The notes: generated by a model from the letters alone, not told the origin. A stretch of DNA of 64,000 nt from Candidatus Afararchaeum irisae (GCA_034190545.1 JAXIOF010000014.1:1-64000); one strand, 5' to 3'. Positions 9,101 through 17,466 are shown, counted from the stretch's first letter. Program-made: numbers and translations.

Positions 9101-9324
9101 GCGACGTACTCGGGTTCGAGAGGTTCGAGGTAGACCTCGTCGGCTATGTCTGGGTCAGTCATTATCGTCGCGGGATTCGAGTTGACGAGGACGACTTCGA
9201 TCCCCTCCTCCTGTATCGCGCGACATGCCTGTGATCCCGAGTAGTCGAACTCTGCCGCCTGTCCAATCACAATGGGTCCTGAGCCGATCAGAAGGACCTT
9301 ATCGAGGTCAGTTCGCGTGGGCAT
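6118..9324 (-). CDS. carB: Carbamoyl-phosphate synthase large subunit
   Basis: Full-length 1068-residue CarB, which makes carbamoyl phosphate from bicarbonate, ATP and glutamine-derived ammonia for pyrimidines and arginine. Two homologous ATP-grasp halves are visible: each opens with a GSGPIVIGQAAEFDYSG or GAGPIRIGQGVEFDYC phosphate loop, and each carries its metal/ATP motifs (VEVNPRVSRSSALASKATG; VLEANPRSSRTIPFVSK). The C-terminal MGS-like allosteric domain spans about 930-1060. The start is the ATG before PTRTDLDKVLLIGSGP. The small subunit CarA is not in the window. It reads in the same direction as nog1 upstream, 39 bp away. Confidence 0.97.
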   Translation of the reverse strand: MPTRTDLDKVLLIGSGPIVIGQAAEFDYSGSQACRAIQEEGIEVVLVNSNPATIMTDPDIADEVYLEPLEPEYVAEIIEKEDPDGLIAGLGGQTGLNVAAQLAEMDVLEENDVELLGTDLETIHLAEDRQKFYDFIHDIGEKTPRSMTVTSLDEVDDVIDEFGLPVIVRTTYTLGGSGSGVVDTREELEEKVRRGLKLSMNNEVTIDESVEGWKEFEYEVIRDSTDTCITICNMENIDPMGIHTGESTVVTPSQTISDDAHQRMRSTAIKVIRELGIVGGCNIQFAWSDEKDDYTIVEVNPRVSRSSALASKATGYPIARVTAKISVGKNLDEIENDVTKETPAAFEPTIDYVVTKIPRWPFDKFPEVDRTIGSAMKSTGEVMSIGRTFEESYKKALRSLDIVEPEFESEEEVRRYLETPTDIRNFAVLEAFRHDIDVEEVAELTGFDEWYVARAKKIVEKEREIADEGEDLTEETVEEAKQMGFTDDEIAENAGDGLTREDVDELKGDATYKMVDTCAAEFEAETPYYYSSWESKNEIKETEGDKALIVGAGPIRIGQGVEFDYCTVHAIQALRERDIEAQIVNNNPETVSTDYDTSDKLFFDPLTLEDVANIVETEGIDSVMTQFGGQTSVNLAVPLSEEIERKGLDSEVVGTSPDSMDLAEDRDRFNSLMDEIGVPQPEGGTGYSEEEALEIADEIGYPVLVRPSYVLGGRAMEIVWDELELREYMEEAVRVSPDHPILIDDFLADSVELDVDAVSDGEDVLIGAIMEHIEEAGVHSGDSACVIPPQNIGEDVLDKARDYVRRIARALDVEGLLNVQMAVQDDEVYVLEANPRSSRTIPFVSKSVGVPIAKIAAEVMMGASIDDFDYEDEPYGEHVTVKEVDLPFDRLPGVSPTLSPEMKSTGEVMGVDYDFGRAFYKAELAAGNALPDTGKIFISVRDKDKDEIVPVARKLDDLGFDLVATEGTQAHLKQNGIEAEFIEKVHEASPNVVDLMKRDEIDLIINTPDEKTARDDGADIRRAAVDRDVTYITTVRAADAAADAIEAARDEEMSVKSIEDYINESEDE

Positions 9325-9363
9325 ACTTAGTCGTGGGAAGTAGAGTATGCCCGCCTAATAGAC

Positions 9364-10347
9364 TCACGGTTTTAGTTTTTGAGAAGAGATCTCGTCGAGA
9401 CCGGCTTCGAGAGCCTCATCGACCCCCTCGCCTTCCTCTACGCTCATCCACACGTCGACGTCGACGCCGACTTCGACTTCGACTTCGACCGAGTCGACGT
9501 CATATAGGTCAGTCTTGTTAGCTACGGTGACGACGGGAACGTCGAAGCCACTACGTATCTCGTCGAGGAGATCGACCTGTGCCCCTAACTCGTATCCACA
9601 GTACTCGCTCGGGTCGAGGACGAAGACTACGACGTCGGCGAGCTTTTCGAGGGCTGTGACCGCCTGTCTCTCCATCGAGTTCCTGTCGTCTATCGGACGG
9701 TCGAGGAGCCCCGGAGTGTCGACTATCTGGTACCGTATGTAGTCGCGCTCGAAATGTCCTATGCCGACGCCCTTCGTCGTGAAGGGGTACTCGGCTATCT
9801 TCGGCTTCGCGTTCGTGACACTTTCGAGGAATGTCGACTTGCCGACGTTGGGATAGCCCGCTAAGACGACAGTTGGATGGTCTTCCACCTCGGGCACGTG
9901 TGTCAGAACCGACCTCGCCTCCCCGAGACGGTCGAGGTCGTCGGATATATTCGAGAGTACCGAGTCCATACGTGCGAAGGCACGTTTCCTCGCCTCTATC
10001 GCGTCCTCGTAGTCGCCGCCCGACATCTCTCTCTGTGTCTCGTTCGCAATCTCCTTCACCTTCGTCGACGCCCAGTCGACCGCGCCGAGCGACTGCTTTA
10101 TCTCGTCGAGACCCAGTGCGGCGTCGGCTATCTCGCGGTAGAAGTCGTCTACCCTGTCGAACGACGGAAAGCTCGTGACTATGTACTCTAGGTTGTCGTG
10201 GAGTATGTTAGAAGACGTCATCAACATACTCCTCTGTGCGTCTATACCCGAGCTTGATCCCGCCGCCCTCTTCGCCTTAGAGAAGGACTTGTCGAGGAGT
10301 TCGTCCTTGTCGGGGACATACGGAATGTCTTCGAACGGAGTCGCCAT
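9364..10347 (-). CDS. NOG1-like GTPase (Obg-related)
   Basis: Archaeal Nog1-family GTPase of 327 aa, expected to act in large-subunit ribosome assembly. A helical N-terminal domain (about 1-155) is followed by an Obg-type G domain: G1 GYPNVGKST near 168, G2 YPFTTKGVG, G3 DTPGLLD, and G4 NKTD. Near the C-terminus is an alternating Val-Glu/Val-Asp run encoded by GTCGAC/GAAGTC-like repeats (9455-9490), an insertion of low complexity after the G4 motif. Function is by family; the repeat insertion is the odd feature. Confidence 0.9.
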   Translation of the reverse strand: MATPFEDIPYVPDKDELLDKSFSKAKRAAGSSSGIDAQRSMLMTSSNILHDNLEYIVTSFPSFDRVDDFYREIADAALGLDEIKQSLGAVDWASTKVKEIANETQREMSGGDYEDAIEARKRAFARMDSVLSNISDDLDRLGEARSVLTHVPEVEDHPTVVLAGYPNVGKSTFLESVTNAKPKIAEYPFTTKGVGIGHFERDYIRYQIVDTPGLLDRPIDDRNSMERQAVTALEKLADVVVFVLDPSEYCGYELGAQVDLLDEIRSGFDVPVVTVANKTDLYDVDSVEVEVEVGVDVDVWMSVEEGEGVDEALEAGLDEISSQKLKP

Positions 10348-10392
10348 AGATAAGATACTCTCCGACCGCCTTTCCGTGTTTCGGCTCCTGAC

Positions 10393-10836
10393 CTACTCTA
10401 TCTCTATACTCTCGCCCGTCTCTACCTCTTTCTTAGGCAGACGGAGTTCGAGTACGCCGTTGTCGTAGGTCGCCTCTGCGTCTTCGGCTTCGACCGCCGC
10501 GGGAAGACGTAGGGTTCTACTCAGGCTCTCGTGTCTCCTCTCCTTTCTGTGGTAGTCCTCCTCGTCTATCTCCGACTCCTCTGTCGAGTCAGCCGAGAGT
10601 GTCACTGTCTCCTCGTTCGCCTGTACCGAGATCTCGTCCTTCTCGAACCCCGGGAGGTCGGCTCTCACGAGTACCTCGTCCCCGAGGTCGGCTACGTCGA
10701 CCGAGACACGGCTCACCAGATTCTCAGGACTCGGAATCTCTCCTCTCTCCATCTCTCTCTCAACCTCGCGCGTGACCTCGTCGAGCCTGTCAGCGATCTC
10801 TTCGAGCCTCTTGAACGGCTGGAGTTTGCGCCTCAT
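10393..10836 (-). CDS. hsp20: Hsp20/alpha-crystallin small heat shock protein
   Basis: 147-residue ATP-independent chaperone. After a helical N-terminus, the alpha-crystallin domain runs from about 50 to 140 with the conserved tail LRLPAAVEAEDAEATYDNGV and GVLELRLPK. It ends in an Ile-Glu-Ile motif (IXI type) that usually mediates oligomer assembly. A TATA-like box lies at the leaderless distance upstream. Confidence 0.93.
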   Translation of the reverse strand: MRRKLQPFKRLEEIADRLDEVTREVEREMERGEIPSPENLVSRVSVDVADLGDEVLVRADLPGFEKDEISVQANEETVTLSADSTEESEIDEEDYHRKERRHESLSRTLRLPAAVEAEDAEATYDNGVLELRLPKKEVETGESIEIE

Positions 10837-10861
10837 ACTCGACTACATACCGAGTCTCGTG

Positions 10862-10869
10862 TATAAATA
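10862..10869 (-). promoter_or_regulatory. TATA-like box of hsp20
   Basis: TATTTATA on the minus strand about 26-33 bp before the hsp20 ATG, consistent with a leaderless transcript. Confidence 0.5.
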
Positions 10870-10967
10870 GATTGTCCCGTGTCCTGTCGTCGGCTCTGTT
10901 GTGTTCTGTTCTATTCTATTCTAATCCCCACGGTTATACGCTCCGAGGACGAAGATACCGGAAAGAC

Positions 10968-11814
10968 ATGGTGAACTCGGGATCACGGAGAAAGATCGAG
11001 AGAATAGAGGCTGTCGTCCTCATCGCAGGTACTGTCCCAGAGCGCTACCTACCTCGACGACAGCCGCCGACACCACGTCTGGAGCTACACCAAGTACTTC
11101 CATCTGCCTCTTCTTATCCAGAACAACACCAAGCGTGTACTCTTCATAGGTGGAGGTGGATTCACGGGTCCGAAGGCGTTCGTCTCGACCTATGACGACA
11201 TACAGGTCGACGTCGTTGAGATAGATCCCGCTGTGATACGGACGGCGAAGACATACTTCGGCGTGAACGATTCCGACCGTCTAAATATCTATAACCAGCC
11301 CGGACGCGAGTACCTATCGGAGACCCAGAAGACATACGACCTGATAGTCGTTGACGCCTACAGGAAGGACAGGGTTCCGTTCCAGATGACGACACGTGAG
11401 TTCGCCTCACTCGTCAGGTCGAGGCTCACCCAAGATGGCGTGATGCTCGCTAACGTGATAGCCGCCCCCGAAGGAGAGGCGTCGAGGTTCTACAGGTCGG
11501 AGTACAGGACATTCGACACTGTCTTCCCTCAGACCTACGCATTCAGAACCTCGGAGACTGACAGGGTTCAGAATATCGAGATAGTAGCTACGAAGAGATC
11601 CGACCGTCTCTCGGAGTCGGAGCTACGTAGTCTGAGCCGAAAAAGAGACGTCGGAGTAAACCTGAGTGAAGAGATAAGGGGGTACATCCACGACGTCGAC
11701 GCCAACACCTCAGAGACTCCTGTACTCTACGACGAACGTGCCCCAGTGAGCCGTCTCCTCGATCCCGCTATAAGCAAGAAGTACGTCGTCGAACCGTCGT
11801 CGGCGTCTTCTTAG
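10968..11814 (+). pseudogene. Decayed spermidine-synthase-like gene with internal deletion
   Basis: The 5' end codes for MVNSGSRRKIERIEAVVLIAG in one frame, resembling the first membrane helix of haloarchaeal spermidine-synthase-like membrane proteins. At about 11030-11040 the frame changes, and from 11041 a different frame encodes the cytosolic methyltransferase-like domain: YLDDSRRHHVW, YTKYFHLPLL, RVLFIGGGGFTGPKAFV, DVVEIDPAVI, VVDAYRKDRVPF, then a C-terminus ending YVVEPSSASS. The expected membrane helices between helix 1 and YLDDSR (roughly 200 or more residues in relatives) are missing, so this is a deletion plus frameshift rather than a short gene. No good start codon exists for the downstream part (a GTG at 11233 would lose the SAM-binding loop). 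It converges on and overlaps the end of the AMP phosphorylase gene by 4 bp. Confidence 0.75.
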
Positions 11815-13301
11815 ACCCTCTCGACGAGAGCCTCTTCCTTGTTCCGTATACGGAAGACCTCTGAGGTCTCTTCGAGGTACTTAGCGTGTTCGAGCTTCTC
11901 GTTCTTCTCGGCGTATATAGTAAATAGCCTATCGCCCTTCTCGACTCTTGCTCCGACCTTCTTGTTGAGGTAGACACCCGCTCTCTTGTCCTTCGGTGCG
12001 CCCGCACGTCTGCCTATCTGGCTTATGAGGCTGTTGTCGATGTGTTTGACTATCCCTGATCTGTCTGCCCTAACTGCGTGTCTCTGGCTCGCCGGCTTTA
12101 GTTCGTCTGTTGTAACGTCGGGGTCGCCGTTCTGAGCCTCGATTATCTCGCGGAACTTACCGAGTGCCTTCCCCGAGTCGAGTATCTCGTGCGCGTCGGC
12201 GTCTGTCCCCGAAATCTCGAAGAGTATGTCTGCGATACGTAGACTCTTTATCCTGAGATCCTCGGGTCCTCCTCCTTCGAGAACCCGGAGTAGGTCGCGG
12301 GCTTCTAACACGGGTCCTATTCCGCGTCCTATCGGCTGTGAGCCTCCCGTAATCGTACAGTCGAGCTTTATGTTGAGATGCCTTCCGACCCTCTTGAAGT
12401 CGTCGGCGAGCTCACGTGCGTCTTCGAGGCTCTCGACCTTTGCCCCCTCGCCGTAGGGTATGTCTATGACGACGTGGTTCGACCCCGAGCTTTCCTTCTT
12501 CGAGAGAACCGAGGCTATGACCTGTCCCGGGGGGTCTATCGAGAGAGGATTCTCGACACGTATGATCTTGTCGTCAACGGGTGAGAGGTTGACCGAGCCA
12601 CCCCAGACCATACAGCCGTTGGTCTCCTCGACTATCTCCTTTATCTCTTCGAGACCGAAGTCGACCTCACACAGAACCTCGACGGTGTCCGCCGTCCCAG
12701 CCGGAGACGTAATCGCACGTGACGAGTTCTTCGGGATCTTGACGCCTGCGGCGGCGACTACGGGGACGATTATCGGAGTCACGCGGTTTCCCGAGACACC
12801 TCCTATCGAGTGCTTGTCGGCGATGACGTCATCGTCCCAGTCTATCTTCTCACCGACCTCGGTCATAGCCTCGGTGAGATGTATAGTCTCCTCTATCGAC
12901 ATCCCGTTGGTGTAGGCTCCACAGACATACGCTCCGAGCTCGACGTCGTTGAGCCGGTTCTCGTCTATGTCACGTATCACCGAGGTTATCTCGGCTCTGT
13001 CAAGCTCTATGTCTTCGAGCTTCTTCTTTATGTACTTGACAGAGCTCGGCTTCGGTGAGAGTGTGACCTCGACTGTCTCGTTCCCCGATAGGTAGCTCAG
13101 ACGTCTACTTACTCCCAGAGTCCCTTCGTCAACGAGACGGCTCGTGACCTCGACTATACCCGTAGTCTGGTGACCGCCCTCGTGCTGACGTATCTGGAGA
13201 CGGTCCATCGCGTGAACCCCGAGCTCCTCGGCGTCTATCTCGTTGAGTATCACCGTGGGTGACCGCGTCCCTAGGTCGACCTCCTTTACTTCGAACTCCA
13301 T
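11811..13301 (-). CDS. deoA: AMP phosphorylase
   Basis: 496-residue member of the thymidine/AMP phosphorylase family. It converts AMP (also CMP/UMP) plus phosphate to base and ribose 1,5-bisphosphate, the first step of the archaeal pathway that feeds form III RuBisCO. It has the archaeal N-terminal extension domain (about 1-85) absent from bacterial DeoA, the phosphate/substrate motifs DKHSIGGVSGNRVT and KNSSRAITSPAGTADT, and a C-terminal domain with VGARVEKGDRLFTIY. It directly follows rbcL (32 bp), so the two are probably co-transcribed. The ribose-1,5-bisphosphate isomerase that links them is not in this window. Confidence 0.95.
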   Translation of the reverse strand: MEFEVKEVDLGTRSPTVILNEIDAEELGVHAMDRLQIRQHEGGHQTTGIVEVTSRLVDEGTLGVSRRLSYLSGNETVEVTLSPKPSSVKYIKKKLEDIELDRAEITSVIRDIDENRLNDVELGAYVCGAYTNGMSIEETIHLTEAMTEVGEKIDWDDDVIADKHSIGGVSGNRVTPIIVPVVAAAGVKIPKNSSRAITSPAGTADTVEVLCEVDFGLEEIKEIVEETNGCMVWGGSVNLSPVDDKIIRVENPLSIDPPGQVIASVLSKKESSGSNHVVIDIPYGEGAKVESLEDARELADDFKRVGRHLNIKLDCTITGGSQPIGRGIGPVLEARDLLRVLEGGGPEDLRIKSLRIADILFEISGTDADAHEILDSGKALGKFREIIEAQNGDPDVTTDELKPASQRHAVRADRSGIVKHIDNSLISQIGRRAGAPKDKRAGVYLNKKVGARVEKGDRLFTIYAEKNEKLEHAKYLEETSEVFRIRNKEEALVERV

Positions 13302-13332
13302 CTTGGTTCCTCAGAGTAGACCCGCCTTTTCC

Positions 13333-14580
13333 TTACGTCTTCTGTTTACCCCATCTGTCGAGTGCCTGTGCGAGCTCTTCGCTCTCCTCCGCCTTCTCAT
13401 CGACCGTGACCCCCTCGGCTACGGCGTCTACGGCGTCCCTCAGAGCCCTCGCTCCGGATCTCGTGCCGCCGGGATGTGCGTGGACGCCGCCTCCCGCCTG
13501 TACTACGGTGTCAGTACCGAGAACTTCGACGACTCCCGAGACGACTCCGGGATGGAGACCTCCCGACGCGACGGGTATGACGTTCTCAGTACCGTACCAG
13601 TCGCTTCTCAGAAAGTCGTATATCTCCTTTATCTCGTCGGCGTCCGATTCCATCTTCCCGAGGACGGTTCCTGCGTGGAGGTTGTCGATTCCCGCGAGAC
13701 GTGCGAACTTGGCTACCGAGAGCATCGAGATACCGTGGTACGGCAGACGTGTGTAAGCGGCGTGCTGGGCGCGGTGGGCGTGTATTCCGATACCATCGTC
13801 GAGGTACTCCCTCATCTCCTGGAGAGCCGACCAGCCCGCTGTGAGTATGTCGATCATGACGTAGCTTCCGCCGTTCTCGACGACTGCGTCGGCACGTCTC
13901 TTCATCTCCGAGACGGGTGCGGTTATGTTGGGGAAGTAGAGCTTCGAGTCGCCCGTCTCTGTCTCGGCTTCGCGTTTACGTTCGAGTGTCTCCTCGACCC
14001 TTTCGTAGAACGGGTTAAACTCCATGTCAGTGAGGTTCTCGTCGTCCTTCACGAGGTCGAGACCTCCAACCCAGGCTTCGTAGGCGACCTCGGCGTGTTC
14101 GTCTGACCGGAGACCGAGCTTCGGCTTGACTATCGTACCACACAGAGGTCTGTCGTCGGCTCCGACCCTTGACTTGATCTCTTCTACACCGAGTTCGGGA
14201 CCCTCGAAGCTCCTGACGAACTCCTTCGGAAAGTCGACGTCTTCGAGTCTGAGATGTCTTATCTCCTCGAGTCCGAATATGTTTCCGGTTATCGACGAGA
14301 GTAGCTGAGGCAGGCTCGACGGTTCGAAGACCTCTGTCGTGTAGGCGACGCTTATCTCGTTCGCCTCGGCGTCGAGTTCGAAGACCGTCGCCGCGAGATC
14401 CTCGACTCCTTCTGTCATAGTCTTGAGGTCGGGATCCCACGTACCCACAGACGACTCCGCCGCTACCCCACCCGCGACGCGTCTGAACTCCGCATCTTCG
14501 TGTGGCTCGATGTGATAACGACAGACGAGTTCGGAGTCGTCGGGGCTATAACCCTCGTCGACGTAGTCGGTGTACTCCAT
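13333..14580 (-). CDS. rbcL: Form III ribulose-bisphosphate carboxylase large subunit
   Basis: 415-residue archaeal RuBisCO. Active-site motifs are intact: GTIVKPKLGL (catalytic Lys), GGLDLVKDDENLTDMEFNPF with the Lys carbamylated by CO2 and the Mg-binding Asp/Glu, HAHRAQHAAYTR, loop 6 HAGTVLGKMES, ASGGLHPG, and QAGGGVHAHPGGTRSG. Length and sequence style are those of form III, which works in AMP salvage, giving two 3-phosphoglycerates from ribulose 1,5-bisphosphate, rather than in a Calvin cycle. No phosphoribulokinase is seen nearby. It lies upstream of deoA on the same strand. Confidence 0.96.
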   Translation of the reverse strand: MEYTDYVDEGYSPDDSELVCRYHIEPHEDAEFRRVAGGVAAESSVGTWDPDLKTMTEGVEDLAATVFELDAEANEISVAYTTEVFEPSSLPQLLSSITGNIFGLEEIRHLRLEDVDFPKEFVRSFEGPELGVEEIKSRVGADDRPLCGTIVKPKLGLRSDEHAEVAYEAWVGGLDLVKDDENLTDMEFNPFYERVEETLERKREAETETGDSKLYFPNITAPVSEMKRRADAVVENGGSYVMIDILTAGWSALQEMREYLDDGIGIHAHRAQHAAYTRLPYHGISMLSVAKFARLAGIDNLHAGTVLGKMESDADEIKEIYDFLRSDWYGTENVIPVASGGLHPGVVSGVVEVLGTDTVVQAGGGVHAHPGGTRSGARALRDAVDAVAEGVTVDEKAEESEELAQALDRWGKQKT

Positions 14581-14627
14581 GGCGACGTCTTCGCGCCCCT
14601 CTCACTTATACTCAGGGACACGAAATC

Positions 14628-14960
14628 TCAGATGAGCTCGCGGACCTCGGAGTACCACATGTCGTGTTCGTCGACCTCGTCGAGTGCCTCGGCTATCTCG
14701 ACGGCGATTATATGCCAGCACTTCTCTCCCTCGTCGACGTCGAGGTTGTACTCGTAGTCCTTACACATACACGACTCGTCCTCGACTATGTACTCGTCTC
14801 CCTTGCCGACGACGACTGTGAAGTCGCGGTACTCCTTCACGCGTCCCTCGGAGACAGCCTCGACTGCGCGCCTGCCTCTGTCTCCGTGTTCACGTACTAT
14901 CCCGTCGAGTATCTCGGGGGTGACCTCTCCTTCTTCCTCAAGCTTCTGAATCCAGTCCAT
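14628..14960 (-). CDS. SWIM zinc-finger protein
   Basis: 110 residues with a C-x-C ... C-x-H SWIM signature (CMCKDYEY at about residue 64, then KCWHIIAVEIA at about 80). SWIM domains bind zinc and mediate DNA or protein contacts; in archaea small SWIM proteins accompany Rad55/57 paralogues, but no such gene is adjacent here. Function not assigned. It lies between rbcL and the sensor kinase on the same strand, with short gaps. Confidence 0.8.
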   Translation of the reverse strand: MDWIQKLEEEGEVTPEILDGIVREHGDRGRRAVEAVSEGRVKEYRDFTVVVGKGDEYIVEDESCMCKDYEYNLDVDEGEKCWHIIAVEIAEALDEVDEHDMWYSEVRELI

Positions 14961-14991
14961 CTCCTCGACGGTAGTATGGAGTAGCCGGGGT

Positions 14992-17262
14992 TTAAGCCTT
15001 CGATGGCTCGTCCCGCGGCTTGGGGAGATTTATGACTACGGAGCTACCACCCATGCTACTCTCACCGAACTCCAGGACTCCGTCTGACTCCCTGACTATC
15101 AGGCTCACGAGCCAGAGTCCGAGACCGCTCCCGTGGTAGAGGGGATCTGTCTCCATCTCCCTAACGACGTCTCTCTCCATCTCGGGAATACCCGGTCCGT
15201 CGTCCGAGACTGAGAGACTCACCGTCGCCTCTCCTTCCTCGACTTCTATCCTAACCGAAGTAGACTCTGTCCCGGAGTGGACTACGGCGTTCTCGACTAG
15301 CTCCCAGACGGCTTCGGATATATGGGGTGTCGCACGTACCTGTACCTCACAGCCGTCGGTGTCAGGGAGGTCAACCGTGATGTCGGCTTGGGGATACCTC
15401 TCTCTAGCCTTCTCAGCTGCCGTCTCGACCGTCTCGGGGATGTCGACGACCTCGACCTGGGGCGACTCCGACAGAAACCGAGTTATCTCGTGTTCCTTCG
15501 AGACGGTTTCGAGGAGCTTCTCTCCCGTGCTTACGATCTTGTCGGCGTCATCGGTGACGTCCTCGTCTCCCTTCTCACGTATGAGCTCTGCGTGTCCACG
15601 TATCACGTTCATGTCGTTCCTGAGGTTGTGGCGTAGAACCCTGTCGAGTACACGTATCTGGTGGATACGGTTCTCACGGTCGGAGACGTCAGTTATCAGA
15701 CTGATGAGACCTGCGACTTCGCCGTCGGCGTTCTCGATCTCAAAGACAGTAGTCTCACCCGGGAAGCTCTGTCCCGACTTCTTACGGTACTCCACGGTTC
15801 GTGTCAGACGACCTGACTCGTCGTTGTGTATCGCCTCGCCTATACGGTCGAACTCGTCGTCGTTTTCGTATATGAGACGTGACGACTCTCCCTCTATCTC
15901 TTCGAGGTCGTATCCGAATAGATCCGTGAAAGCCGGGTTGGCGTTCACAGCCTTTCTCTGAGTGTCCGAGACGAGTATCGCGTCACCTATGCTGTTGAAG
16001 AGAGCCTCGTACCTGTTGAGTACCTCCTGTTCCTGTCTCTTGATCTCCGAGATGTCCTTAGTGACCTCGACGAAGCCACGTATCTCGCCGTCGTCAGTAA
16101 TCGGAGCGATAGTCTGGCTAGCGACGTACTTCTCTCCGTTCTTCCTCGTGTTGGTAATCTGATTCTCCCAGACATCCCCCGACCGTATCGTCTCCCACAT
16201 CCTCTCGTAGAACTCGTCGTCGTGTTCTTCTGACCTGAGTAGACGAGGAGTCCTGCCGACGACTTCGTCCTCGTCGTAACCCGTCAGACTCTCGAATGCG
16301 GGGTTGACGTACTCTATCTCGCCGTCGTCGTCGGCTATCAGAACCGAGTGCCCCGAGTGTTCGACAGCCTTCTTGAACTTACGTGCCTCTTCCTCTCTCC
16401 GTGCGAGTCTCCTGTAAACTGTCCTCTGAGGATCGGTGAGACCGTTCTTGACCACGGCGAGGTAGACGAGGTAGAAAGACCCGAACTTGAGGAAATGTCC
16501 GACTGCGTTCGAGATGTCGTAGACACCAACGTAGAGTGTGAACGCCATCTCGGAGCCGATACTGAGTACGATTCCCGCCACGAGTAGTCTGAACAGGGTC
16601 TCGTCGTGTCTCTCCCTTCCCGAATGGAGGAGTACAACTGCGACTACCAGAAGCCCTATTATGACGTACTCGCTGAGTATCTTGAACCGTGTCAGACCCT
16701 CCCCCTCGGTATACGCCGCCGGGAAGACGTCGGAGCCAAGTACTGAGAAGAGACCTAAACCCACGACTACGGCGTAGACAGCCACGAGACGTCTGAGAGA
16801 CGGGTCATACGGCTCGGATCTGAGTCTGAGGAAAGGAGCGGAACCTACCAGACTTGCTCCCACGAGAGAGACGGATTCGAGATACCGCCCGAGTATCCAG
16901 AGCTGTGTCGGGAGATCGGCACCCGCCTCGGGGAAGACCCCCATTCCCTTGTAGGCGAGTGTGTGTAACAGGTCGACTCCGCCCACGAAGAGATAACCCA
17001 CACCTATCACGCCTAAGAAGGGGTTTTCGAGGTTCTCGCGCGTGTTCCACGCGATCACGAAGACGCCGAACGCCACGAGTATGCTGAACACCTCGACGAG
17101 GCTGTGGAAAAGTAGGTAGTTGCGCGCCTCGATAAGGTAGAGTCCTAAGATTCCTACGCCTCCCGCCGCCAGATGTGTGACGTAGCTCCTCGAATCACCC
17201 TCGTCATCCATTACACAAGATACGTCAGAAGTCTCAAGTAAACTCTTTGATGGGTCGCTCAC
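14992..17262 (-). CDS. Membrane sensor histidine kinase: MASE3, two PAS, HATPase
   Basis: 756 residues. An N-terminal MASE3-type membrane sensor (about 30-255, seven or eight helices, including NPFLGVIGVGYLFVGGVDLL) is followed by two PAS domains (about 285-400 and 410-525; typical NPAFESLTGYDEDEV and NPAFTDLFGYDLEEI). The dimerisation/phospho-acceptor helix contains VLRHNLRNDMNV, and the ATPase domain shows ELVENAVVHS (N box), SDDGPGIP (G1) and GSGLGLWLV (G2). The ligand is unknown. No response regulator is adjacent. An in-frame ATG about 14 codons downstream (MDDEGDSRS) is an alternative start. Confidence 0.92.
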   Translation of the reverse strand: MSDPSKSLLETSDVSCVMDDEGDSRSYVTHLAAGGVGILGLYLIEARNYLLFHSLVEVFSILVAFGVFVIAWNTRENLENPFLGVIGVGYLFVGGVDLLHTLAYKGMGVFPEAGADLPTQLWILGRYLESVSLVGASLVGSAPFLRLRSEPYDPSLRRLVAVYAVVVGLGLFSVLGSDVFPAAYTEGEGLTRFKILSEYVIIGLLVVAVVLLHSGRERHDETLFRLLVAGIVLSIGSEMAFTLYVGVYDISNAVGHFLKFGSFYLVYLAVVKNGLTDPQRTVYRRLARREEEARKFKKAVEHSGHSVLIADDDGEIEYVNPAFESLTGYDEDEVVGRTPRLLRSEEHDDEFYERMWETIRSGDVWENQITNTRKNGEKYVASQTIAPITDDGEIRGFVEVTKDISEIKRQEQEVLNRYEALFNSIGDAILVSDTQRKAVNANPAFTDLFGYDLEEIEGESSRLIYENDDEFDRIGEAIHNDESGRLTRTVEYRKKSGQSFPGETTVFEIENADGEVAGLISLITDVSDRENRIHQIRVLDRVLRHNLRNDMNVIRGHAELIREKGDEDVTDDADKIVSTGEKLLETVSKEHEITRFLSESPQVEVVDIPETVETAAEKARERYPQADITVDLPDTDGCEVQVRATPHISEAVWELVENAVVHSGTESTSVRIEVEEGEATVSLSVSDDGPGIPEMERDVVREMETDPLYHGSGLGLWLVSLIVRESDGVLEFGESSMGGSSVVINLPKPRDEPSKA

Positions 17263-17286
17263 AGCGTCAGCGTAGAAGACTCAGAT

Positions 17287-17355
17287 TACGGTGAGGAGGG
17301 GATTTGAACTACGGTCAGTTCCTTCCCTGGTTCAAACCTCACGGATAAGTAATAC
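17287..17355 (-). repeat. Partial tRNA-Ser 3'-end duplicate with a 38-bp shared element
   Basis: Downstream of tRNA-Ser (minus strand) lies a 23-bp exact copy of the tRNA 3' end region (17287-17309, duplicating 17353-17375; period 66 bp). Directly before this copy is a unique block containing CAGGGAAGGAACTGACCG, so that 17299-17336 is 38 bp identical to 30155-30192 on the + strand, next to the tRNA-Lys gene. TTTGAAC at one end and GTTCAAA at the other are inverted repeats, the second belonging to the copied T-loop. It looks like a very small insertion or a remnant of an element that targeted the tRNA T-arm. Confidence 0.8.
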
Positions 17356-17440
17356 GGTGAGGAGGGGATTTGAACCCCTGAGGCGTTGCGCCTACCGGTT
17401 TTCAAGACCGGCACGATCGGCCAGGCTCTGTCACCTCACC
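17356..17440 (-). tRNA. tRNA-Ser (UGA)
   Basis: 85-nt class II tRNA without encoded CCA. The acceptor GGTGAGG pairs with CCTCACC. The anticodon stem CCGGT/ACCGG encloses loop CTTGAAA, giving anticodon TGA. A long variable arm GGCG-CAA-CGCC and a T-arm GGGG-TTCAAAT-CCCC are present. No intron. Confidence 0.95.
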
Positions 17441-17466
17441 TTACCCGAAGTACCGGATTCGTCTTA

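Noticed and set aside
9455-9490. GTCGAC-type repeat as a CRISPR or regulatory array
   Set aside because: It lies in frame within the nog1 gene and encodes a Val-Glu/Val-Asp run; there are no unique spacers. I found no CRISPR array anywhere in the window.
10872-11195. Open frame over the spermidine-synthase-like locus as a separate gene
   Set aside because: Only its short MVNSGSRRK... segment resembles a protein; after about 11035 it is the wrong frame of the enzyme domain, so it is part of the pseudogene.
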